The notes below the pieces were generated by a model that saw only the letters and a program-made list of their open reading frames with translations, was not told the DNA's origin and did not search any database. From positions 1-53,623 of the forward strand of contig JAAYEH010000157.1 in the NCBI GenBank assembly GCA_012728855.1: DNA of 53,623 bases, written 5' to 3'. The position numbers and the translations under genes were made by a program. This DNA comes from Rhodopirellula sp. GTDB taxonomy: Bacteria; Planctomycetota; Planctomycetia; Pirellulales; Thermoguttaceae. Below, one piece after another: positions 8,230 to 15,775 of this stretch (the first letter of the stretch is position 1; the number at the start of each line of letters is the position of its first letter).

Positions 8230-8291
8230 GGAAGACGCGCAGAATCGGTGTTCTGGCGAGGTGCCTGCCCCCGTTTTGTCAGGGTCTCTTA
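8230..8291. repeat. truncated REPIN-like element, half copy H
   Basis: Read on the minus strand, this stretch begins TAAGAGACCCTGACAAAACG and continues GGGGCAGGCACCTCGCCAGA. It matches the left half of the copy at 34750-34857 (TAAGAGGCCCTAGCAAAACG, GGGACAGGCACCTCACCAGG). The matching right half with the GGGGACTGG arm is absent. The outer end lies five bases from the predicted -35 of the next gene. Confidence 0.65.
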
Positions 8292-8295
8292 CAGC

Positions 8296-8324
8296 TTTGC
8301 ATCGGGAAAGGCATCTGCTACAAT
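8296..8324 (+). promoter_or_regulatory. predicted sigma-70-like promoter of the response regulator gene
   Basis: TTTGCA (8296-8301) and TACAAT (8319-8324) are separated by 17 bp, giving a leader of about 135 nt to ATG 8468. Prediction from the consensus only. Confidence 0.45.
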
Positions 8325-8467
8325 GCTGGCCCCACCTGCCAACACTTACCCACCAAGGCGTTTGCATTTTCGAATTCCTGAGCGAGGCATCGCAATCTGG
8401 CCATGGACGAGCCGGTTGAGACGCTCTCTCAAAACTCTCCCACTAGCTCCCCAGTGCTGAGACAAGG

Positions 8468-8941
8468 ATGGCCCCAGTGTTGCTTCACGACGCTTTCCCA
8501 CGATCCATCAAGATCCTCCTCGTGGAGGACAACAGGATGCAGACCCTCGTTATGAAGGCTGCACTGGCAGAGTTGCCACAGCTTGATCTGCTGGCTGTGG
8601 CGAAAGACGGATTCGAAGCGCTAGCCTTTCTGCGGCAGCAACTTCAGAGCGGTGATGGATCGCTCCCGGACGTCATCTTGCTTGATCTCAGCATGCCGAA
8701 CATGGACGGCTTCGAGGTCTTGGCCGAGGTGAAGTCTGTTCCTCTTCTCCGCAGGATTCCGGTGGTTGTCTTCAGTACAAGCGGCGATCAAGAAGATGTT
8801 GACAGAGCTTACGAAGAAGGGGCAAATAGCTACGTCCTCAAGCCGGCCAGGCTCGACGATTTGAAGCAGTCGCTCGAGCTCGTTGCCACCTATTGGTCGG
8901 CGGCCACACGCCTTCCGACCCACACGCCGATGTCCGTCTGA
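8468..8941 (+). CDS. single-domain response regulator (receiver only)
   Basis: This 157-residue protein begins with a short lead followed by the receiver domain: IKILLVEDNRM (acidic pocket Glu20-Asp21), VILLDLSMPNMDGFEVL with phosphoacceptor Asp73, VVFSTSGDQEDVDRAYEEGA with the switch Ser/Thr near 103-104, and SYVLKPARLDDL with Lys125. No output domain follows, so it resembles Rcp1/CheY-type regulators that pass phosphate or interact directly with partners. VLLDLSMPNMDG and the ANSYVLKP end are typical of the Rcp1 group, often phosphorylated by phytochrome-like or hybrid kinases. No kinase gene is nearby. A weak AAGG precedes ATG 8468. It is convergent with the next gene. Confidence 0.92.
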   Translation: MAPVLLHDAFPRSIKILLVEDNRMQTLVMKAALAELPQLDLLAVAKDGFEALAFLRQQLQSGDGSLPDVILLDLSMPNMDGFEVLAEVKSVPLLRRIPVVVFSTSGDQEDVDRAYEEGANSYVLKPARLDDLKQSLELVATYWSAATRLPTHTPMSV

Positions 8942-8979
8942 TTCCTCTGGCGGGCGAAAACTTCAGTCACAGCGATGGG

Positions 8980-9471
8980 TCACTGCTTGACGCGCCTCCA
9001 GAAAATCATTCGAGGGCTACGATCGTCACCCGCCAGAAGACCATAGACTTCCAAGAACCTGTTGTCCTGCACGTTGTACGCATAGTAAAAGGGGCCGGGA
9101 AACTCGTGGCCCTTGGAAGGCCCTGTGATGGGGACGATTTTGAAGTAAACGAAGATGCGAGCCATGCCGCTCTTCTTCAGCTTGTATTCGGACCGGTGCT
9201 GGCCGACGATGTTTCCGTCCGCGTCGTAAACGGTGACGGTCGTCTTGCCGGCCTGATGAGTCTTGACGCGACGCGATTGTTTTGCCTGGTCGGTATCCTG
9301 AGCCAATTCCCAGGATCCCTCGACCTGGGCATACTCTTCCTCCGACGCCTCAGGCAGGTCGAACAGTTTCTTCGCGGCCTCCGCGTCTCTTGTCAGAGCG
9401 GCAGCTTCTTTCGCGAGAGCGGTACCGGCAAAGAACCACATTGCCAGGACCAGTGAGCATGTCGTTCTCAT
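8980..9471 (-). CDS. small exported protein of unknown function
   Basis: This 163-residue protein was read from ATG 9471, which has GGAGG about seven bases upstream; an in-frame ATG at 9513 has none. Residues 1-20 form a signal peptide (TTCSLVLAMWFFAGTALA). The mature part has a helical acidic start (LFDLPEASEEEYAQVEGSWE) followed by strands such as TTVTVYDADGNIVGQHRSEY, ARIFVYFKIVPITGP and a C-terminal SPRMIFWRRV. The pattern EGSWEL, alternating strands and a final hydrophobic strand recalls the small lipocalin-like or TIGR03067-type proteins of planctomycetes, but I cannot assign it. It is probably periplasmic. Confidence 0.8.
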   Translation of the reverse strand: MRTTCSLVLAMWFFAGTALAKEAAALTRDAEAAKKLFDLPEASEEEYAQVEGSWELAQDTDQAKQSRRVKTHQAGKTTVTVYDADGNIVGQHRSEYKLKKSGMARIFVYFKIVPITGPSKGHEFPGPFYYAYNVQDNRFLEVYGLLAGDDRSPRMIFWRRVKQ

Positions 9472-9781
9472 GATAGGTACCTCCGATGTGTTCAAGAAAT
9501 GTGACCGGGACACGCAGCGCCTGTAGGGGAGCCAATTGTCCTCCGGTTGTCAATCTCCTGCCGCCGATCCTTTCTCGTTTATTCCGAAAATCAGAAGCTG
9601 CCTTAACCCAAAAGGGATGGACATGCGTTAGCGGATAGTCTGGTTGACGCTCGGGCGCCGGCCGGCGTCGTGTAGTCATCGATTATCGCCGGCGTCATCG
9701 GCCGGCTTGCGGAGGCTTTGCCAGACCTTTATCTTGAATCAGGCTGGACCCCGTCCTGACAATCTTGAACATGACCTGGAA

Positions 9782-11773
9782 ATGACACGGGAGGGTGTGG
9801 TGAATAGTCCAAGACGGTCCTCGTACAGTACACCGGCGCTTCTCGTGACGCTGGCGGTTCTCTTGACCGTGGGCGGTCGGACAGCCGATGCCCAGAAGGA
9901 TCCTTTTTTCGCCTACCGGTCTTTCTGGCCGGAGTTCGCCGCCATGCGGCAGTTTAAGGACGCGGGCGTCCAGACGGTCTGCATCTTCGCCGCCAACACC
10001 GACAACTCGCTGGGCCAGCCGTACTGCAAATACCCGCCGGTCTGGCGATGGTTTGGCAAGTATGATTTCGACTCGCTGAACAAGCAGTATGACGACGTGC
10101 TCGCGGTCAACCCGGACGCGGACTTCATCTGCATGATCGATCTGAACACCCCGATTTGGCTCCAGCGTCAACTGGCGCTGCGCGGGCAGAGCGCGGAGTG
10201 CGAGAGCTTCACCATGCTGAGCTGCGCCTGCGCCAATCCGGCCTGGCGCAAAGCGACGGGCGAGTACTTGGAGGCGGTTATCAAGCACATGGAGGCTCGG
10301 TACGGCGACCGCGTCAGGGCCTATCTGCTGGCCTGCGGCCAGACCGACGAGTGGATGGACTATAGTCGCGGTGTGGCGGGGCGGGCCAAAACGGAGGCAT
10401 GGAAGGCCTGGCTGCAAGCACATGGCAAGGCGGACGTGCCCGTCCCCGCACTGGAACGTCTCGACCGCGCACGGTTCGACAATCTGATCCGCGATCCCGT
10501 TACGGAACAGGATGTGGTGGATTACGCGCAGTTCACGGGCGATATCATTGCCGACACGGTGCTCGAATACGCCGCCAAGACCCGGTCGCTCATTCCGGAG
10601 CAACGCCAGATCGGGATGTTCTTCGGATACCTTGTCGAATTGACCAACGAGCGCATGGTCTGGGCGGGGCACTTGGAGTATGAACGACTCTACCGTTCGC
10701 CGGACATCGATTTCTTTATCAGTCCGGGCACCTACGGCGACCGGCCGATGGGCGGCGGCAGCGGCTTCATGGTGCCCAACGGCACTCGCCGTCTGGACAA
10801 CAAGGGGTTCCTGCACGAAATCGATCATCGCACGCCGACCTACAATGTCAAGCTGGACGAGTTCGTGTCGATCGGCTGGATGGTGCCGTGGAAGGATCAG
10901 GCGGAGACGGATGCCGGGTTGAAACGCGAATTCGCCCTGGCGATCATCAACCAGACCTCGCTCTGGTGTTTCGACATGTGGGGCGGGGTATTCCAGACCC
11001 CGGAAACCATGAAACGGATCGCCGAGAGCAAAAAACTGTGGGATCAATATAGCCGGACACCGCTCAAGAGCCGTGCGGAAGTGGCGATGGTCGTGGATCC
11101 GCACAGTGCGCGATACCTCAACGATCGCCATGCGGACATCCCGCAGATCTACCAGCGCACGCGAAACAAACTGAACCGCCTCGGCGCCCCGTTCGAGATC
11201 TTTTCCTTCAACGATCTTTCACGGGCCGATCTCAAGCAGTACCGACTGTTGGTTTTTCCCGGGCTGTTTGTGGTCACGCCGGAAAAGCTGGAGGTGCTCG
11301 AGAAGCATGTCTTTCGCGACAATCGCATGGTGTTTTTCGCCTATGCGCCCGGCATCTGCGACGGCAAGAGCCTGGATCCGGCACGGATAAAAACGCTCAC
11401 CGGTGTTGGATTCAAGACACCCGGCGTCAGCACGACGCAACGGGACGATTGGAAAGCCGTTTACGTGCCGGGCTACGCCGACATCACCCCGCAGTCATTG
11501 CGGCAGGCGGCGGTGCAAGCGGGTGTGACGATCATCTGTCAGGACGAGGTTCCGGTTTACGCCAACGAACGTCTGGTGGCGATCCACATGGCCCGGGGCG
11601 GCGAGAAGACCATCACCCTGCCGGACGACTGCCGGCAGGTGCGGGAACTCTACACCGGGCAGGTGATCCCCGTTTCCCGGCGGCGATTCTCCTACACGTT
11701 CCAGACTCCCGATACGGCGTTGTTTGAAATGATGCCCTTCAGTTCCGAAAATACCGCCTTGCCGGATAATTGA
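9782..11773 (+). CDS. exported GH42-like glycoside hydrolase family protein
   Basis: This protein has 663 residues from ATG 9782. A GTG at 9800, preceded by GGGAGG, is an equally good start. A signal peptide spans about residues 18-38 (ALLVTLAVLLTVGG, ending ADAQ). The N-terminal 380 residues look like a TIM barrel, with YLLACGQTDEWMDYSRG (a candidate acid/base Glu), IGMFFGYLVELTNERMVWAG and DIDFFISPGTYGDRPMGGGS. Then AEVAMVVDPHSARYLND and YRLLVFPGLFVVTPEKLEVL match the beta-galactosidase trimerisation domain of GH42, and a small C-terminal beta domain follows. It probably cleaves a galactoside or related glycan in the periplasm. The overall low similarity and the non-classical active-site motif leave the substrate open. 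Confidence 0.75.
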   Translation: MTREGVVNSPRRSSYSTPALLVTLAVLLTVGGRTADAQKDPFFAYRSFWPEFAAMRQFKDAGVQTVCIFAANTDNSLGQPYCKYPPVWRWFGKYDFDSLNKQYDDVLAVNPDADFICMIDLNTPIWLQRQLALRGQSAECESFTMLSCACANPAWRKATGEYLEAVIKHMEARYGDRVRAYLLACGQTDEWMDYSRGVAGRAKTEAWKAWLQAHGKADVPVPALERLDRARFDNLIRDPVTEQDVVDYAQFTGDIIADTVLEYAAKTRSLIPEQRQIGMFFGYLVELTNERMVWAGHLEYERLYRSPDIDFFISPGTYGDRPMGGGSGFMVPNGTRRLDNKGFLHEIDHRTPTYNVKLDEFVSIGWMVPWKDQAETDAGLKREFALAIINQTSLWCFDMWGGVFQTPETMKRIAESKKLWDQYSRTPLKSRAEVAMVVDPHSARYLNDRHADIPQIYQRTRNKLNRLGAPFEIFSFNDLSRADLKQYRLLVFPGLFVVTPEKLEVLEKHVFRDNRMVFFAYAPGICDGKSLDPARIKTLTGVGFKTPGVSTTQRDDWKAVYVPGYADITPQSLRQAAVQAGVTIICQDEVPVYANERLVAIHMARGGEKTITLPDDCRQVRELYTGQVIPVSRRRFSYTFQTPDTALFEMMPFSSENTALPDN

Positions 11774-11835
11774 AGTGCTGCGTATTCTGAAGAATGACTA
11801 CCTCCGCCCGGCGGTCAACGATACGGAGAACCACC

Positions 11836-12039
11836 ATGGATCGAGGGCAGTTCTTGGGACTGTCGGCCGGCGCGGCGGGCGCCGGTTGCCTTGGAGCCGC
11901 CGTTGCCGCAATCGGTGGTTATCGATCCATGAACACAATGCCAATAAGAACCGGCTGGAGCCGCCGACGCTTCCTCCAGGCCGGACTGGTCGGTGCCGCC
12001 GCGGCCTGGGGCGTTGCGGGCCGCACCGCAAGGATGTAG
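11836..12039 (+). pseudogene. two tandem Tat-leader fragments of lost oxidoreductase-type genes
   Basis: A 67-codon frame holds two separate export-leader-like segments. The first begins MDRGQFLGLSAGAAGAGCLG, which looks like a Tat signal (usual form MDRRQFLG) with Arg replaced by Gly. The second starts at ATG 11929 and reads GWSRRRFLQAGLVGAAAAWG, a clean twin-arginine leader. The frame stops at 12039, right after the second leader, and no mature domain follows before the convergent O-methyltransferase. It looks like two truncated genes fused by deletion rather than a functional protein. Confidence 0.55.
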
Positions 12040-12064
12040 TTCTTCCTTGGCATCGATGTCTCCT

Positions 12065-12793
12065 TCATCGCATCTTGCGGGTGATGCACATGCCCCAACG
12101 CGAGGCGTCGACCAACACGCTTTCCAGAGCGGGATTCTCCGTAATCGCTTTGAAGTAGTCGTCCATCATGTCGGCCTGGCCTGACGAGTCGTGGGCGATG
12201 ATCAGTCCACCCTTGCGAACCAGCGGAAGCAGTTTTTCAAGATAATCGCAGAAACCCTCCTTCTCGGCGTCGAGCAACACGACATCGATCGGCCCCGCGA
12301 GCCTCTTGATCGTCTCGTGCGCATCCCCCTCGACGAGCGTCACGAGATCTTCGACTCCCGCACGCCGAAAGTTCTCTTTGGCCATGGCAATGCGCTGGGG
12401 GTCGATCTCGTGCGTTGTCAGTTTGCCGCCTGTCTCGCGAAGTGCGAGACAGAACCACATGGCGGAGTAGCCGTTTGCCGTCCCTAGTTCTGCCACATGT
12501 TTTGCCTCAAGGGCCTCGGTGAACATACGCATGAGTCGCCCGTCTTCGGGAAGGACGTTGCCCATGCCGCGCGTTTGGTTGTCCTGCATGTCCTCCATGA
12601 CTGCGATGATCTGTTTCTCCGCGGCGTCGCGCGGCCGGGGATGGCGCGTGAGCCACTGGCGCGATACTTCTTCCGCCGTCGGACGAGGCCGTTTCTTCCC
12701 AGTGGCCGGGGGCTCCGCTTGAAGCGGGAATTCCGCCACGAAAAGCAACAGAATCACGGTCGCCAGGCACATCGTTCGGTAATAGATACGCAT
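12065..12793 (-). CDS. exported class I SAM-dependent O-methyltransferase
   Basis: This 242-residue protein starts at ATG 12793 with GGAGAG upstream. It carries an unusual N-terminal signal-like segment (TMCLATVILLLFVAEFPLQA, residues 7-26). The rest is a type 3 O-methyltransferase (caffeoyl-CoA OMT-like) with motif I HVAELGTANGYSAMWF, LTTHEIDPQRIAMAKENF (SAM ribose-binding acid), GDAHETI, then DVVLLDAEKEGFCDYLEKLL and GGLIIAHD, where metal-binding Asp residues lie. Such enzymes methylate catechol or phenolic hydroxyls using Mg2+ and SAM. An exported version would lack obvious SAM supply, so the signal may be a membrane anchor facing the cytoplasm. The acceptor is unknown. Confidence 0.88.
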   Translation of the reverse strand: MRIYYRTMCLATVILLLFVAEFPLQAEPPATGKKRPRPTAEEVSRQWLTRHPRPRDAAEKQIIAVMEDMQDNQTRGMGNVLPEDGRLMRMFTEALEAKHVAELGTANGYSAMWFCLALRETGGKLTTHEIDPQRIAMAKENFRRAGVEDLVTLVEGDAHETIKRLAGPIDVVLLDAEKEGFCDYLEKLLPLVRKGGLIIAHDSSGQADMMDDYFKAITENPALESVLVDASRWGMCITRKMR

Positions 12794-13181
12794 CCTTCTT
12801 CTCTCCAGCTAACCAAGAGTCGCCGTCGATTCCTCCATCCATTCGCTCAAAGATGATCGCTTCCAGCCGGCCCGAAGTCAAACGCCTGCGGGTCAAGCGT
12901 GCGGCTCGTATACCGAAAGAACTGAGGATGCCCAATACAGTCCGGTTGCACCGCGTGCCGCGCGTGCCTCCAGAGAGGGGCTGTCGAGCGTTCCTTGATG
13001 TAGACACAATGGATAAGCAGAAAGAACTGCCCGACGTAATCCCTGCTGAAGCTTGTTGCTTCGGATGGCAGGAATCGCTCACTTTGCTGGCGAAGCTCGT
13101 CGAGGCGGAGATTCCGGATTAGGATCGGACTGCACGCGGCAAGCCTATTTCTGACATTCACTTCCGCATCGGGGGAAAGAG
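12794..13181. other. 388-bp region without a supported gene
   Basis: A plus-strand frame (12853-13122) and an overlapping minus-strand frame (12847-13281) are open, but neither resembles a known family or has a ribosome site. The region ends just before the PhyH remnant and may be decayed coding sequence. Confidence 0.4.
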
Positions 13182-13325
13182 ATGGCGACGAGCGCAGGTT
13201 ACGAAGACCTCTGGCAAGACTTTCAGCAGCATGGATACCTGATAATCCGGCAGTTGCTGGACTCGACCACGGTGCATGCACTCCAGGAGACGATCGATAA
13301 GATCATGCTCGGCGATGCGGATTAA
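13182..13325 (+). pseudogene. N-terminal remnant of a phytanoyl-CoA dioxygenase family protein
   Basis: A 47-codon frame from ATG 13182 (GGGGGAAAG just upstream) reads LWQDFQQHGYLIIRQLLDST and then LQETIDKIMLGDAD. This is the classic beginning of PhyH-type non-heme Fe(II)/2-oxoglutarate dioxygenases (F..HGYL.IR.LL and IMLGDAD). A TAA follows at once, and the H-x-D and distal His residues and the double-stranded beta-helix are missing. The next gene begins 18 bp later, so a deletion probably removed some 200 codons. Confidence 0.65.
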
Positions 13326-13342
13326 GCACTGGGATCCACCTA

Positions 13343-14881
13343 ATGACTCGACTCCGTGGTCTGATCTTGACTCTTGTATTGCTGCTGCTGTGTTGCGACC
13401 CAACGTCGGCAGGCGAAGCCGCGGCGACTTCGTCGGTTGCCGATGGCGTTGCCGCCACCGGCGGCCAACCAGGCGATGCCGTGTACGCCCTTGGCACGGA
13501 GGTCCAGTTGGTCGTTGACGACGTGCTGCTGGCACGCAAGAGCGGGGTGGTGCGGCGGGCCCATGCCTGCCGGAAACGTGCCGCGCCGGTGCTGGTGTCG
13601 GAGAAGCCGTGGGAACAGTATCTCAAGGGAACCGACCAGCGCGTCTACGTTTACGGTACCGTGCTGCCAGAGGAGAAGACCGGCCGGCTTCGCCTCTGGT
13701 ACAACCGCGGGTCGAAGGCGCTTTATGCCACGTCGGCCGACGGAGTCCACTGGCAGAGGCCCGAGTTGGACCTGATCGAATACGGTGGATCGAAGAAGAA
13801 CAACATCGTGTTCTCCCATTTCCACAGCCCGAGCGTTGTCTTCAATCCGCGGGCCGAGGCCGATCACCGCTACGTCATGCTGGGCTGCGGCAGCCTGACC
13901 GGCCGGGGCTATTACGCCGCCCATTCGCCCGATGGTCTCCATTGGAAACTCTACCCCCGCAACCCCATCCTTCCCAGCTCGGATACGTGTACCCTGGCAC
14001 TGGACGAGCGGGCCGGCGAGTACCTGGCCTTCCACAAGCGGACGCACGAGTATCGCGGCCATAGCCGGCGGCTGGTCTACCTGGCCACGAGCCGCGATAT
14101 GCAGCAGTGGTCCGAGCCCAAACTCGTGATGGCGCCCGACGCGATCGACGACGCCCAGGTCGAGCGAGAAGGAGGACGTTACTCCCAGTTCTACAATATG
14201 TCGGCCTTCCGCTACGGCGACCAGTTCCTGGGACTTGTCACCCATTTCCGCTACACCGGCCCGCCGCCCCGGCGCGGGCCGCTGCAGAGCGGCGACGACG
14301 GTCCGATCGACGTGCAATTGGTCCACAGCCGCGACGGCCGCACGTGGCACCGTTGCGAAGATCGCTCGCCGGTGATCCCCAACGGCCCGCACGATTACGA
14401 CGCCGGCTGTGTGTTGGGGGTGAGCAATAGCTTCGCCATCCTCGGCGACGAGATCTGGTTCTACTACTCGGCCATCACCACCACGCACGGCGGCTATGTG
14501 CCGGACAAGAAGATCACGGTGGCCGCCGCCCGCTGGCGGCTGGATGGAATGGTGTCGTTGGACGCTGGGCCCGAGGGGGGCACGATGGAAACGGTGCCCG
14601 TGCAGTGCTCCGGCGACCGCCTGCTCGTCAATGCGGAGGCCGGCGGCGGCGAGTTGACGGTGGCCGCGCTCGATTTGCAGGGCCGCCCGCTGCCGGGACT
14701 GTCCGAGAAGGAATGCGTGCCCATCCGCGGCGACGGGGTCCGGCAGAGCGTCCGTTGGGAGAAGCAGGACCGCTTGCCGGCCGCAACGCCGATTCGACTG
14801 CGGTTCACATTCCGCAGCGCCAAGCTATATGGTTTTTCCGTCGTCGAATCGAAAAAGGACAGCGGGCCTATTGAAATGTGA
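13343..14881 (+). CDS. exported five-bladed-propeller (GH32/GH43-like) protein
   Basis: This 512-residue protein starts at ATG 13343 with a signal peptide at residues 1-24 (LILTLVLLLLCCDPTSA). The central body has repeats of the kind RLWYNRGSKALYATSADGVH, YYAAHSPDGLHWKLYPRNPI, VYLATSRDMQQWSEPKLVM and LVHSRDGRTWHR. These are characteristic of five-bladed propellers of GH32/GH43/GH68-like enzymes and their planctomycete relatives, with EYGGSKKNNIVF and DTCTLALDERAGEY between them. A beta domain with GELTVAALDLQGRPLPG ends it. It probably acts on extracellular glycans. No firm catalytic triad can be assigned by eye. The 3' end overlaps the convergent esterase by 14 bp. Confidence 0.78.
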   Translation: MTRLRGLILTLVLLLLCCDPTSAGEAAATSSVADGVAATGGQPGDAVYALGTEVQLVVDDVLLARKSGVVRRAHACRKRAAPVLVSEKPWEQYLKGTDQRVYVYGTVLPEEKTGRLRLWYNRGSKALYATSADGVHWQRPELDLIEYGGSKKNNIVFSHFHSPSVVFNPRAEADHRYVMLGCGSLTGRGYYAAHSPDGLHWKLYPRNPILPSSDTCTLALDERAGEYLAFHKRTHEYRGHSRRLVYLATSRDMQQWSEPKLVMAPDAIDDAQVEREGGRYSQFYNMSAFRYGDQFLGLVTHFRYTGPPPRRGPLQSGDDGPIDVQLVHSRDGRTWHRCEDRSPVIPNGPHDYDAGCVLGVSNSFAILGDEIWFYYSAITTTHGGYVPDKKITVAAARWRLDGMVSLDAGPEGGTMETVPVQCSGDRLLVNAEAGGGELTVAALDLQGRPLPGLSEKECVPIRGDGVRQSVRWEKQDRLPAATPIRLRFTFRSAKLYGFSVVESKKDSGPIEM

Positions 14882-15755
14882 ATCCCTCCGATTTCAGGAA
14901 CGCTTCGGTCTGACGCAGCGCCTGTTCGTACAGTGCGCGGTCGCGCATCAGGTAACCGTGTGCGGCGCCCTCGGTCGGCATAAGTTCGCAGCGGTTGCCG
15001 GCCTTGAGCATGGCGTCGCAGAACGTCTGCGCGCCCGAAAAGGGGGTCACGGTGTCGCCCGTACCGTGGAAAATGATGGTCGGCGCCACGCCGGGCCGCA
15101 CGCGGTGCAAGGGAGATAGCTCCTGCCATCGCGCGCCGATCTTGGCGTTGCCGTAGCCTGCCGGCGACGTGTCGATGACGGGGAAACACAGGACCATGGC
15201 GTTGGGCAGGCATGACACCGACGTGTCCTCAGCCGGCTCGTCCACGCCATCAAACAGCGCCGTGCCCGCCGCGATGTGCCCGCCCGCCGAACCGCCGTTG
15301 GCGATGATCTTCTGAGGGTCGACGCCGAGTTCCGCTGCGTGCGCCCGCACGTACCGCATCGCCGACCGGCCGTCTTTTACGCAGTCGAATACCGTGGTCC
15401 CGGAACCGGGCTTGACCAGGCGGTATTCGACACAGATGGCAACGAAGCCCAGCTTCGCGAAATGGGCGGCGAACGGATACTGGCGGCGCGGCTGCAAACC
15501 GGTCCAGCCCCCGCCGTGAATCGAGAGAAAACAGGCCCGGCGATCCGTGGCCTGAAGACCTTCCGGCTCGAAGACGTTCAGGTGCAAATCGCGTCCGCCG
15601 ACCCTCTTATAGACCAGAACTCTCGTCGGTTCAAGTTTCGCGGCGAGTTGGCCGACATAGTCGAGTGGCGTCGGCGGCGTTGTTTGTGCATGCATCCTCC
15701 CGATGCCGACCATCAATAGGCCAGCGACGCCAATCATACGCAACAGTGTTCTCAT
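14868..15755 (-). CDS. exported alpha/beta-hydrolase (carboxylesterase-type)
   Basis: This 295-residue protein was read from ATG 15755, which has GAGG eight bases upstream; ATG 15779 would overlap the preceding gene. Signal peptide about residues 1-23 (LLMVGIGRMHA). The oxyanion-hole motif HGGG is at 80-83 (FLSIHGGGWTG), the nucleophile elbow NGGSAGGH puts Ser156 in G-x-S-x-G, and GTGDTVTPF and AAHGYL offer Asp234 and His266, so the triad is complete. It resembles hormone-sensitive-lipase or BD-FAE-type esterases that deacetylate plant or algal polysaccharides. It follows the FAD oxidoreductase and sialidase genes on the same strand at very short spacing, suggesting one operon for glycan breakdown. 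Confidence 0.88.
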   Translation of the reverse strand: MRTLLRMIGVAGLLMVGIGRMHAQTTPPTPLDYVGQLAAKLEPTRVLVYKRVGGRDLHLNVFEPEGLQATDRRACFLSIHGGGWTGLQPRRQYPFAAHFAKLGFVAICVEYRLVKPGSGTTVFDCVKDGRSAMRYVRAHAAELGVDPQKIIANGGSAGGHIAAGTALFDGVDEPAEDTSVSCLPNAMVLCFPVIDTSPAGYGNAKIGARWQELSPLHRVRPGVAPTIIFHGTGDTVTPFSGAQTFCDAMLKAGNRCELMPTEGAAHGYLMRDRALYEQALRQTEAFLKSEGFTFQ

Positions 15756-15775
15756 GAGTGCAACCTCGGCTATTG

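Larger units (their letters stand above)
7871..8467. other. 597-bp intergenic region between csrA and the response regulator
   Basis: No gene is supported here. The region carries a 7-bp inverted repeat (CGGAGGT near 8170 with ACCTCCG near 8197), a G-rich run near 8073, the half copy of the hairpin family at 8230-8291 and a predicted promoter for the response regulator. Confidence 0.5.

Noticed and set aside
12806..12840. A Tat-like run TKSRRRFLHPF in a frame near the methyltransferase start
   Set aside because: The frame lies antisense to the methyltransferase and lacks a hydrophobic stretch after the arginines, so it is probably chance.
12853..13122. An 89-codon plus-strand frame
   Set aside because: No family resemblance, poor start context and an overlapping open frame on the other strand; too weak to call.
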